Positions 1 to 8,054 of a stretch of 19,496 nucleotides of DNA are shown here, one piece after another. Source of the DNA: Thermoanaerobaculales bacterium (GTDB lineage Bacteria > Acidobacteriota > Thermoanaerobaculia > Thermoanaerobaculales > Sulfomarinibacteraceae); the NCBI GenBank assembly GCA_029932545.1, contig JAOZPW010000035.1, positions 1-19,496 on the forward strand, read 5' to 3'. A program made the translations under genes and the position numbers. The notes under the pieces were generated by a model. The model did no database searches and had not been told where the DNA came from. It saw only the letters and a list, made by a program, of their open reading frames with translations. How positions within the stretch are numbered: the stretch's first letter is position 1; each line of letters begins with the position of its first letter.

Positions 1-1716
1 ACGAAAGAAAATCCCTATCCGATGCTCCTGGCACGGTCGCCCTACAGCGTTGGGCCATACGGGGTCGATCGTTATCCGGAGTCGTTCTATCTGCCCGAAG
101 AAATGGTTCGCGAGGGTTTTATCTTTGTCGAGCAGGACGTCCGTGGACGATTTATGTCTGATGGTGAGTTCGTCAATATGCGGCCTCATGTGGCGGAGAT
201 TAACGAGAGCACCGATACGTATGACACTGTCGAGTGGCTGGTGACCCATTTGAAGCACAACAACGGCAAGGTCGGCATCTGGGGGAATTCCTACCTGGGT
301 TTCTACACCTCGGCAGGCATCATCGACACCCACCCGGCGATCAAGGCAGCCATGCCCTCGGCGCCGATCGCTGACTGGTATTTCGATGACATGCACCATC
401 ACGGAGCCTTCAGCCTCAATCTGACCTTTAATTTCTTCTCGTCCTTCGGTGTTGTTCGTGAAGGGCCGACAACCGAGTGGCCCGAGAGGTTTGATCACGA
501 AACTCCGGATGGTTATCAGTTTTTCTTGGACCTGGGGCCATTGTCCAATATCAACGAACGCCACCTTCACCACGAGATCCCATTCTGGGAGGCAATCATT
601 GCCCACCCGAATTACGATCAGTTCTGGAAGGCACGGAATATTCTCCCTCACCTGAATAATGTCAGATGTGCCGTGTTGACGGTCGGTGGTCTCTTCGATG
701 CCGAGGATCTCTACGGAGCTTGGCACACCTACGAGAGTATCGAGGCCAAAAACTCGGGCCTCGACAATACGATCGTCATGGGCCCTTGGTCGCACGGTGC
801 GTGGCTTCGCTACGAAGGCAAGAGCCTCGGCAGCGCTGAATTTGGTTTTGCCACCGGCAGTGACTTCCGGGAGCGAGTGCTCGTGCCGTTCTTTCTGCAT
901 CACCTCAAGGGCGGGGATACGCCCGCCATTCCTGAAGCGATGATTTTCGAAACTGGGGCCAATCGGTGGCGTTCATTCGACCAGTGGCCTCCGGAAACGC
1001 TGGAAAACTCGACCTTGTATCTGGGCGGTGGGGGAGGTCTGACCTGGGCGTCTTCCGCAGTCGAAGACGAGGCCTTCGAAGAGTTCCCCAGTGACCCGGC
1101 AAAACCGGTGCCGTACTCAGCCGCCATTACGACCGGTTGGAACAAGGAATACATGACCGAGGACCAGCGATTCGCATCGCGGCGTCCGGACGTTCTGGTC
1201 TTCCAGTCGGAGCCTTTGGCCGAGAATCTGACGATCGCCGGACCCCTGGAAGCCGACCTGTGGGTCTCGACGACCGGGACCGACGCCGACTGGGTTGTCA
1301 AGCTGGTCGACGAGTTCCCGGGGCGGCTGCCAGGGTATGACCCCGACTCCGACGAGGAAGACCTTGGCGGGACGCAACGCCTGGTGCGGTCAGAAATTTT
1401 TCGCGGCCGTTACCGCAACGGGTATGACCAGCCCGAGCCCTTCGTGTCTGGTGAGCCGACCCGGGTGGTCGTCCCGCTTCAAGGTGTGCTCCATACATTC
1501 AAAAAGGGGCACCGCATTATGATCCAGATCCAGAGTTCGCTCTTTCCCTTCTTTGATCGCAATCCACAGACCTTCGTCCCCAACATCTTCGAGGCAGAGG
1601 AGAAGGACTTCGTAAAGGCGACACATCGCATCTTTGTCTCGGCCGAGCATCCGTCGGTGATCCGTGTCGGTGTACTGTCGGGACCGGTGGGTCTTCGGGA
1701 GTCATCGGAGAACTGA
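1..1716 (+). CDS. CocE/NonD family (X-Pro dipeptidyl-peptidase S15-like) alpha/beta hydrolase, 5' end missing
   Basis: Family members are serine hydrolases that cleave esters or amide/peptide bonds. The reading frame is open from base 1, and the residues before the first ATG (base 22) already resemble the strand that precedes the ARSPY segment in this family, so the true start lies upstream of the window; 571 codons are visible. Counting from Met22, the nucleophile elbow is GNSYLG (Ser90). The probable acid is Asp226 in GGLFDAED and the His is His258 in GPWSHG, which gives a complete triad in the expected order. From about residue 300 the sequence matches the jelly-roll C-terminal domain (PepX_C type), including ADLWVSTTGTDADWVVKLVD and a late RIMIQIQSSLFP strand. 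Whether it carries a signal peptide cannot be seen. Its stop codon shares one base with the ATG of the downstream sulfatase remnant, which suggests translational coupling. The family is confident; the substrate is unknown. Confidence 0.93.
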   Translation, partial: TKENPYPMLLARSPYSVGPYGVDRYPESFYLPEEMVREGFIFVEQDVRGRFMSDGEFVNMRPHVAEINESTDTYDTVEWLVTHLKHNNGKVGIWGNSYLGFYTSAGIIDTHPAIKAAMPSAPIADWYFDDMHHHGAFSLNLTFNFFSSFGVVREGPTTEWPERFDHETPDGYQFFLDLGPLSNINERHLHHEIPFWEAIIAHPNYDQFWKARNILPHLNNVRCAVLTVGGLFDAEDLYGAWHTYESIEAKNSGLDNTIVMGPWSHGAWLRYEGKSLGSAEFGFATGSDFRERVLVPFFLHHLKGGDTPAIPEAMIFETGANRWRSFDQWPPETLENSTLYLGGGGGLTWASSAVEDEAFEEFPSDPAKPVPYSAAITTGWNKEYMTEDQRFASRRPDVLVFQSEPLAENLTIAGPLEADLWVSTTGTDADWVVKLVDEFPGRLPGYDPDSDEEDLGGTQRLVRSEIFRGRYRNGYDQPEPFVSGEPTRVVVPLQGVLHTFKKGHRIMIQIQSSLFPFFDRNPQTFVPNIFEAEEKDFVKATHRIFVSAEHPSVIRVGVLSGPVGLRESSEN

Positions 1717-2282
1717 TGAGATCCAATCGTTTGGTCGGTGGCGCGTTCCTCCTGATGTTGGGATTGATCGGGTGCGCTCAACAGGGGAGTCGGGTTGCAG
1801 ATCAGACCACCCGCCGCAGGGTCGTGCTGATCAGTATTGACACCTGCCGTGCGGATCGACTGAGCAGCTATGGTTTTCCCCAGGACACCACGCCGAACCT
1901 GGATGCGCTTTCCAAGGATGGCGTCAGGTTCAGTGCAGCCTCTACAGCGGCGCCGATTACGCGGCCGGCGCGGTGAGTGCGTGGGAGGAAGCGGTTGTGT
2001 TGAACCCGGATTCTCCTGAGGTGCTCAATAGCCTTGCCTGGGTACTGCCCCGGTGCCAGGAGTCGTGCAGTCACCTTGGCTCGCCGGGCATGCCGGTTGA
2101 CGAACGACAGGGATCCGGCTGTTCTTGATACGCTGGCGACTGCTCTGGCAGGGGTAGGACACCTGGATGAAGCGGTCGAGACGTCTCTTCGGGCTTCAGA
2201 GCTGGCACGCTCCATGGGGAGGCGCGATCTTGCCGCCAGAATTGACAAACGTCGAGAGGCTTTTGGTGGAGTTCGCCCCTGA
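1716..2282 (+). pseudogene. Remnant of a lipoprotein sulfatase-TPR fusion gene (large internal deletion plus frameshift)
   Basis: The first 86 codons (1716-1976) give a lipoprotein signal with lipobox LIGC (Cys20). They continue into a sulfatase N-terminus: VVLISIDTCRADRLSSYG with the metal-ligand Asp, then TTPNLDALSKDGVRF. The frame then stops at 1974-1976, just before the C-x-P-S/A-x-R catalytic motif would be expected. Directly after this, frame 2 encodes a TPR-like helix pair (AVSAWEEAVVLNPDSPEVLN, then SLAWVL). Near 2040-2058 the homology passes back to frame 3 (AVTLARRACRLTNDRDPAVL, then DTLATALAGVGHLDEAVE) and stops at 2280-2282. I read this as the two ends of one sulfatase with a C-terminal TPR tail whose catalytic body has been lost, plus a later or simultaneous frameshift. 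A sequencing or assembly error could explain the frameshift, but not easily the missing body. It cannot encode an active sulfatase as it stands. Confidence 0.82.
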
Positions 2283-2361
2283 GAATTTCTCGACTCAGGT
2301 GAGGTGATACTCTGGCAAAGCGAGTGCTCGATCAATTGCTTGGACAGAGTGAGGTTTGACG

Positions 2362-4938
2362 ATGCTCCAGAAATACAGTTGGAAGAAGAAGACCACAGTG
2401 GCCGGGGTTGTGATGGCCCTCGGCCTGTTAATTACGGGATGCGGCCGCCCATTGGACCTTCCGGTCGATGGCGCGATTCCCGTCCTCGACCTTGGGGGTT
2501 CAAGTCTGCCCAGTGATGGTGAGATCCTCGAGATTGCCTCCAACGCCAGGATTGACTCGAGTGTTCCAAGGCTGATTGTTGACTACCCCCTGGATCATTC
2601 GGTCTTCCCTCCGGAAATCGTCGCCCCGAATTTCCGGTTTCTCGACCGAGAAAAGCATGTTGAACGATGGTTGATTCATATCGACCTCACCCCCGAAAGT
2701 GGCCAACTGTATGTTCTGACTGATGCCGACCCGGGTCGGAAACCTCCGGTGATCGATGAACGGTGTGTGACCGATTCCAATGTCTGCAAACCGACAGCAC
2801 GGGAGAAAGCCGTCAGACAATGGACCCCGAACGAAGCGACCTGGAAGATGATCAAGGCCGCATCTGTCGAACGGGATGTCACGGTGACGATCTACGGCCT
2901 GTCCGAGAATCTTCGGAGGGTCGTCAGTGAAGGACAAGTGGCGATCCGAACTTCTGCGGATGCTCTTGGGGCCCTCTTGTTCTATCGCGATGTTCCTCTG
3001 ATGCCTTCGGAGAACGTCGATGGGGTTGTCAAGCCGCTGGCCCAGGGTGCGTTGCCTCTGATAGCGTGGCGCCTCAGGGATGTTTCACAGCCGGAATCCA
3101 AAGTGGTGATGGAAGGGATGCCGACCTGCGCCAACTGTCACTCCTTCTCCGCGGACGGTGCCACGATCGGAATGGACATGGACGGTCCCTCGGGGGACAA
3201 AGGCGCCTATGCCATCGCGAGGGTTGCACCGGAGACCGTGATCGAAAGTGACGATGTTTTTTCATGGAATGACTTCAACCCCGACCGAGTCACTTTCGGT
3301 CTGTTCTCCAGGGTTTCCCCGAACGGTCGGTACGTCGTGTCGTCGGTGGACGAGGAAGTCTTTGTAGCCAACTACGTCGATTACCGGTTCCTGCAGACCT
3401 TCTACCCGACCCGCGGCATTCTTGCCATTTACGACCGGGAAAAGGACACAATCACACCGCTGTCCGGGGCGGACGATCCCGCCTTCGTGCACTGTAACGC
3501 TACGTGGAGTCCCGACGGATCGACGCTGGCTTTCCTGCGGGCGTCGGCCAGACCGGCACGGCCTGCCGGCATGATCCAACCGACCTATTCCAACGATCCC
3601 AACGAGCCGCGAATGCAATACGACATTTACACAATACCGTTCAACGACGGACGTGGCGGGGAACCCCTGTTATTGGAAGGGGCGTCGGCCAACGGCAAGA
3701 GCAACTCGTTTCCAAAATACTCACCGGATGGTCGGTGGCTCGTCTATGTCCAAGCTCAAAACGGTCTGCTGATGAGGCCGGACGGCGAACTCTTCATCGT
3801 TCCCGCTCAAGGGGGAGTCGCCCGCAAGATGACATGCAACACAGACCTCATGAACTCGTGGCACAGTTGGTCCCCCAATTCCAGGTGGTTGGTGTTTTCT
3901 TCAAAATCCAACCGTCCGTACACACAGATGTTTCTGACCCACATTGACGAGGAGGGGAACGACACGCCGGCGATTCTCGTGCCGTGGTCAACTGCGGATA
4001 ACCGTGCAGTCAATCTGCCGGAGTTCGCCAACATCAGGCCGGAAGAGCTCGAAAAAATTCTGACGCCGGCGGTTGATTACCGCCGGCTGCTGGATCACGG
4101 GGCATCACTTCGAGATCAAGGAGACCTCGAGGCATCCGAGGAAGCGCTCCGTCAGTCACTTGAGCTGCGGCCAAATTTTTCCGAGACACGAAGAATCTAC
4201 GCTGGAGTATTGGCCGAAGTGGGCAAAGATGATCAGGCGATCGATGCATACAAGGAGTTGATCAAGGTTGAGGGGGAGAACTCCAAGGCGTTGAGCAATC
4301 TGGGCTTCCTGCTCAATCGGAAAGGGAAGGTGACCGAAGCCGTTGCTGCCTACCGGAGATCTCTGGAACTCGAGCCGGATAACGCATCGGCCGACCTCAA
4401 TCTCGGAGCAATTTTTGCGAAACTCGGGGAGGATGAGAAGGCCGTCAACCACCTCGAGCAGGCCCTTGAGTCCGAGCCCGGTAATGCATCGGCTCACCGT
4501 ATTCTTGGGCTGGTGCTGGATCGAAGTGGTCATGCTGGTTTGGCCATTCCCCATCTGGAAAGGGCGTTGCAGGCCGATCCCAACCAGGTGAATCTGAGAC
4601 GAAAGCTCGCCCTGTCCTACGTGCGCCTCGGGCGTGACGAGGATGCAATTCCGCATCTGCAATGGTTGTCCGAAAGGCAGCCTCGGGATGTCAGCGTCAA
4701 GAACAGTCTTGGTTTTGCGCTTGACAGGTCCGGTCACCATGAGGAAGCCATCGAACAGTTTTCCACGGTGGTAGCCATTGACCCTGGCGTTGACTCTGCC
4801 TGGGTCAATTGGGGCGTGGCTTTGGCAGGTTTGGGCCGTCATGATGAGGCCCGGGAGAAATTTCGAAAGGCCCTGGAAATCAACCCAGGGAATTCGTCTG
4901 CCGTCAACAATCTGGAGAAGACTGGGCGGGAACGGTAG
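2362..4938 (+). CDS. Lipoprotein with CXXCH motif, PD40 (TolB-like) propeller repeats and C-terminal TPRs
   Basis: The product has 858 residues from ATG 2362. An in-frame TTG at 2356 is possible, but GTGAGG about 7 bases upstream suits the ATG better. A lysine-rich N-terminus and hydrophobic stretch end in lipobox ITGC (Cys27), so the mature protein should be lipid-anchored. Residues about 30-250 form an unassigned domain. Cys256-His260 is CANCH, a c-type haem attachment motif, inside MPTCANCHSFSADG. PD40-like WSPDG motifs follow: WSPDGSTLAF (near 382), YSPDGRWLVY (near 453) and WSPNSRWLVF (near 503), typical of TolB-like propellers. Residues about 573-855 are roughly eight TPRs ending in DPG/NPG turns. 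It probably acts as a periplasm-facing scaffold, with or without bound haem; no enzyme activity is evident. I have seen this architecture as an uncharacterised family in environmental Gram-negative phyla. The architecture is confident; the function is unknown. Confidence 0.88.
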   Translation: MLQKYSWKKKTTVAGVVMALGLLITGCGRPLDLPVDGAIPVLDLGGSSLPSDGEILEIASNARIDSSVPRLIVDYPLDHSVFPPEIVAPNFRFLDREKHVERWLIHIDLTPESGQLYVLTDADPGRKPPVIDERCVTDSNVCKPTAREKAVRQWTPNEATWKMIKAASVERDVTVTIYGLSENLRRVVSEGQVAIRTSADALGALLFYRDVPLMPSENVDGVVKPLAQGALPLIAWRLRDVSQPESKVVMEGMPTCANCHSFSADGATIGMDMDGPSGDKGAYAIARVAPETVIESDDVFSWNDFNPDRVTFGLFSRVSPNGRYVVSSVDEEVFVANYVDYRFLQTFYPTRGILAIYDREKDTITPLSGADDPAFVHCNATWSPDGSTLAFLRASARPARPAGMIQPTYSNDPNEPRMQYDIYTIPFNDGRGGEPLLLEGASANGKSNSFPKYSPDGRWLVYVQAQNGLLMRPDGELFIVPAQGGVARKMTCNTDLMNSWHSWSPNSRWLVFSSKSNRPYTQMFLTHIDEEGNDTPAILVPWSTADNRAVNLPEFANIRPEELEKILTPAVDYRRLLDHGASLRDQGDLEASEEALRQSLELRPNFSETRRIYAGVLAEVGKDDQAIDAYKELIKVEGENSKALSNLGFLLNRKGKVTEAVAAYRRSLELEPDNASADLNLGAIFAKLGEDEKAVNHLEQALESEPGNASAHRILGLVLDRSGHAGLAIPHLERALQADPNQVNLRRKLALSYVRLGRDEDAIPHLQWLSERQPRDVSVKNSLGFALDRSGHHEEAIEQFSTVVAIDPGVDSAWVNWGVALAGLGRHDEAREKFRKALEINPGNSSAVNNLEKTGRER

Positions 4939-5038
4939 GTCTCGGACCCTCGCAGGTTTTGACGACATGATGTTAGCCCGCACCATACCTATCCTGTTCG
5001 CTCAGGTTGGCGCCCGGTAAGGCTCCTTCTCCCGGTTT

Positions 5039-5121
5039 GCGGGCCCTGAAGGACCCGCCTACAATTTCCGAAATTATTGAATTCACGGCAGTTCAATGTA
5101 GGCGCGTCCTTCAGGGCGCGC
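5039..5121. repeat. Pair of inverted REP-like elements (BIME-like)
   Basis: The right copy (5097-5121, + strand) reads TGTAG followed by a hairpin GCGCG-T-CC, loop TTCA, GG-G-CGCGC. The left copy (5039-5063) is the same unit on the - strand, with stem GCGGG/CCCGC. The 25-nt units differ at two positions that pair with each other in the stem, so the hairpin is preserved. A GTAG tetranucleotide next to an imperfect hairpin is the hallmark of REP elements mobilised by RAYT (TnpA_REP) enzymes in other bacteria. Here the two GTAG ends face each other across a 33-nt spacer. No RAYT gene lies in the window, so assignment to that class is by structure only. Confidence 0.7.
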
Positions 5122-5432
5122 TCGAGCGCGAAGGCCGTTGTGGTTCGCGCCTTGCAGCCGGACACTGGTGAGAAGTACGGGCTAACCGCCAAACCCGGTG
5201 CGGTCTTGCCACTGCATTCGTGGATCATTTTCTCAGACGCCACACGCCTGATATCTTGATTTCCGATATTCATGAGCCTGTGGTAACGTATTTCTCAGGT
5301 TGAAAAACTTGATACTGAATGAGGTTGGTGCGGGTGGTTGTCGGGCGACGACCGCGTTGGATCTGCGCATGGCGTGTGTCCCTGCGGTTGGAATCAGCGA
5401 AACACCGGCCTCCTCTTTTTTGTCACCTACTA

Positions 5433-5449
5433 AACGACGTTTTGTCGTT
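5433..5449. promoter_or_regulatory. Small palindrome upstream of the acylase gene, possible operator
   Basis: AACGAC and GTCGTT form a perfect 6-bp inverted repeat around GTTTT, about 75 bases before the acylase ATG. It is AT-richer than its surroundings and could be a regulator-binding site or simply a weak hairpin. Nothing in the sequence names a regulator. Confidence 0.25.
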
Positions 5450-5523
5450 ATGAGTGGGATCAATTGGTGGGCGGGGTCGTGGCCGGGTGGCCGAGACTCC
5501 TGAAGGAATGGAAGGAGAAATCG

Positions 5524-7986
5524 ATGCGAGCATCTAACTTTATTATTTTTTTCCTCATGGTGGCAATGGTGGTGCCGGCTTTTGCCGACGATCCGCCGGT
5601 GCAGACCACCCGTGACGACCGGGGCGTCTGGTTCATCGAAGGCGGTGATTTGTACGACGTCTACGAGGCCATGGGCTACGCGGTTGCAACGGATCGCCTG
5701 TGGCAGATGGATCTCTTCCGCCGCAACTCTCGAGGTACTCTTTCCGAGCTTTTCGGCGCCGAGTTCCTGGGTTCGGACTTCCTCAGTGGCGATATTTTTA
5801 TCCGCAATTTCATGTACTCCGAGGAAGAACTGACAGGCCTTTTCAACGATCTGGACGACGACGGCCAGGTTGCTGTCCAAGGATACGTCGACGGCGTCAA
5901 CCGGCGGATTTTCGAGATCTACGGTGACTGGCTGCTGATGCCCTACGAGTACTGGATGGGCAGCTTCTTCTCCTCCTTTGTCGGTGGACTGGGATACAGC
6001 ATGATACCCACTCCGTGGACCGTCGAGGACGTTGTGGCGTGGATGGCTTTGATGCAGCGAAACTTTGATCCGGAGGCCCTTGACTCCACTCAGCTCGATA
6101 ACTTTGTCCTCTATTCGACCTGGGCACAGGTCTTTCCGGAAGATTTTAATGCGATGTTCGCCGATGTGCGTTGGCTCAACGACCCGAGCGCGCAGACGAT
6201 GATTCCCCCCCCGGGCAAGGTGGGAGAATTGACCACGTCTGATGAGGTCTACAGCGTCAAGGGGGCAGCGGTCACCGAGCCGCAGTTTGCGGGCATTGAG
6301 CCCGACGCCTTCCCGGATTTAGGGATTGCGGCGGCAAGGATTCGCGCGCAATACGAGGATCGCGACGAGGCGCTGGAGAAGATCGACGCCAAGATCAAGA
6401 TGGGCAGCTACGCCTGGACGGTCTCGGGCGACAAGACTGCGTCCGGCAATCCGATCATGTACTCGGGCCCGCAGATGGGCTTCTCCTTGCCGTCCATCAT
6501 CATGGAGGGTTCGGTCCGTGGTGGTGGAATGGAGGTCTCCGGCATGGTGATCCCCGGCATTCCCGGTATCATCATCGGCCGTACGCCGCACCACTCGTGG
6601 TCGATGCAGGTGGGCCATGCCCATACCCTGGACTATTTCATGGAGGCGCCGCAAAGTGTCTCCCTCCACCGCATGGAGACCATCAATCCCGCCGGCGGAG
6701 ATCCTGTGACCTTCCCGGTCTTCCGGAGTTCTCACGGTCCGATCATCGAGCCGTTTCCCTACAATCCGGACGACCCGGGGTCGGTCATTGTTTCCTACGC
6801 CTACGGGCATTGGGGGCGTGAAGCCAAGAGTATTGAGGGTTTCATGAAACTCGCACGTGCAACCAGCATGGACGAGTTTGACGAAGGCATCGAGCAGTTG
6901 GCGGTCAGCCAGCATTTCACCTACGCCGACCGCGATGGCAACATTGCCTACTGGATGTCCGGCTATGACCCGATTCGCGCTGCGGGCGCTGATCCTCGTT
7001 TTCCGATGATCGGGAACGGCTCCCAGGAGTGGACCGGGGAACGGCGTGAGCGGGCACACGATGAGAATACCCCCCGGGGCTTCTATGGCGGTTGGAACAA
7101 CAAGGCGTCGGTCGACTACCCCAACGCGACCAACACCACCTCCTACTATTTTGGTCCGTTCCACCGTGCGCACGTGATCGACGAGTACCTGGCTGCGCAT
7201 GATGATCTGACCTATTTTGAAGTGCGCGACCTCGCGCTCAACATCGCCACCACCAGCAGCTTCGGTGGAGGTGGCAACACCTGGTCGTTCGTGGCCGATG
7301 ATTTCACGGCCGCTGTTGAAATGGATTCAACGGCCGATCGATCCGCGGTGATCGCCATGCTCGAGGCATGGGACGGCCATTTCGTCGCCGGCGGTGAAGC
7401 CGCGTGGCGTTTCGGTCCCCTTCGTGCCGACGCATGGGTCTTCCAGGACGCCTGGATCAAGGAGGTCATGAGATTGACCTTCGAGGACGAATTCATGGCT
7501 TCGGGAATGGACTGGAACGGTCAAACGAAGCACATGCTCTTCAACGTCTTGCTCCGGGCCCTCGCCGGTGGCGAAGCGGCACTGCCCACCTATTACGATT
7601 GGTTCCAGGACAAACTGGCATCGGGCAAACCCACCGACGCCGAGGGTATTATCCTGATGGCCCTCGACAATACGATTACTGCATTGGGCCTGGGTCCGTA
7701 CGAGGCGCCGCGTGGCGAAATTGTCTTCGGCCACTCGCTCCTCGCCAGTCTCGATCCGGCATTCGCAGCAATCCACTCGATGCCGTTCTCGAGCCGCTCG
7801 ACCTACGCCCATTGCGTAGAGTTCGACGAGACCGGACCGATCAACATTCAGAGCATGTTCCCCCTCGGCGAGTCGGGTCAGCTCTGGTTCGACGGGACTT
7901 CGACTCCGGTGTTCGACAACCACTTCTTCTCGATGGCGCCGGTCTTCGATCCTTTCTTGATGCGTCCGTTCCCGCTGTTTGATTGA
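5524..7986 (+). CDS. Secreted penicillin-acylase family (S45) Ntn hydrolase
   Basis: This family hydrolyses amide bonds of N-acylated substrates (beta-lactam side chains, acyl-homoserine lactones, lipopeptide acyl groups) in the periplasm or outside the cell. The start at ATG 5524 is chosen because AAGGAGA sits at good spacing and a Sec signal peptide follows at once, with cleavage after VPAFA near residue 21. The alpha-chain signature is clear at about residues 55-75: AMGYAVATDRLWQMDLFRR, then GTLSELFG. The autocatalytic site is Gly-Ser in MGSYAWTVSG, making Ser295 the nucleophile and new N-terminus of the beta chain. NN in GGWNNKAS fits the oxyanion-hole Asn region. At 820 aa the length is normal. 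It leads a gene run: the DUF1302 gene starts 68 bases downstream on the same strand. The family is confident. The substrate cannot be read from sequence; an acylated lipid, lipopeptide or signal molecule would fit the neighbours. Confidence 0.93.
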   Translation: MRASNFIIFFLMVAMVVPAFADDPPVQTTRDDRGVWFIEGGDLYDVYEAMGYAVATDRLWQMDLFRRNSRGTLSELFGAEFLGSDFLSGDIFIRNFMYSEEELTGLFNDLDDDGQVAVQGYVDGVNRRIFEIYGDWLLMPYEYWMGSFFSSFVGGLGYSMIPTPWTVEDVVAWMALMQRNFDPEALDSTQLDNFVLYSTWAQVFPEDFNAMFADVRWLNDPSAQTMIPPPGKVGELTTSDEVYSVKGAAVTEPQFAGIEPDAFPDLGIAAARIRAQYEDRDEALEKIDAKIKMGSYAWTVSGDKTASGNPIMYSGPQMGFSLPSIIMEGSVRGGGMEVSGMVIPGIPGIIIGRTPHHSWSMQVGHAHTLDYFMEAPQSVSLHRMETINPAGGDPVTFPVFRSSHGPIIEPFPYNPDDPGSVIVSYAYGHWGREAKSIEGFMKLARATSMDEFDEGIEQLAVSQHFTYADRDGNIAYWMSGYDPIRAAGADPRFPMIGNGSQEWTGERRERAHDENTPRGFYGGWNNKASVDYPNATNTTSYYFGPFHRAHVIDEYLAAHDDLTYFEVRDLALNIATTSSFGGGGNTWSFVADDFTAAVEMDSTADRSAVIAMLEAWDGHFVAGGEAAWRFGPLRADAWVFQDAWIKEVMRLTFEDEFMASGMDWNGQTKHMLFNVLLRALAGGEAALPTYYDWFQDKLASGKPTDAEGIILMALDNTITALGLGPYEAPRGEIVFGHSLLASLDPAFAAIHSMPFSSRSTYAHCVEFDETGPINIQSMFPLGESGQLWFDGTSTPVFDNHFFSMAPVFDPFLMRPFPLFD

Positions 7987-8054
7987 CGCCAATGGTACGG
8001 AGAGTTTTTCATGCTTTTTATTGACTTCGACTGGATCGAGGATTGGAGAGAAAG

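Larger units (their letters stand above)
4939..5523 (+). other. Non-coding gap with REP-like hairpins
   Basis: No reading frame here has convincing coding character: candidate frames are short, lack homology I recognise and overlap inverted repeats. The gap contains the paired REP-like element (5039-5121), an additional 7-bp inverted repeat GCGCGAA/TTCGCGC (5126-5132 and 5144-5150), and a small palindrome at 5433-5449. No T-rich intrinsic terminator is visible after the upstream stop, and no good -35/-10 pair stands out. The promoter of the downstream acylase operon probably lies in its right half, but I cannot place it. Confidence 0.6.

Noticed and set aside
5300..5503. Possible 67-codon gene upstream of the acylase
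   Set aside because: It starts with a non-ATG codon, has no ribosome binding site or recognisable motif, and the region is better explained as the upstream leader/promoter of the acylase gene.
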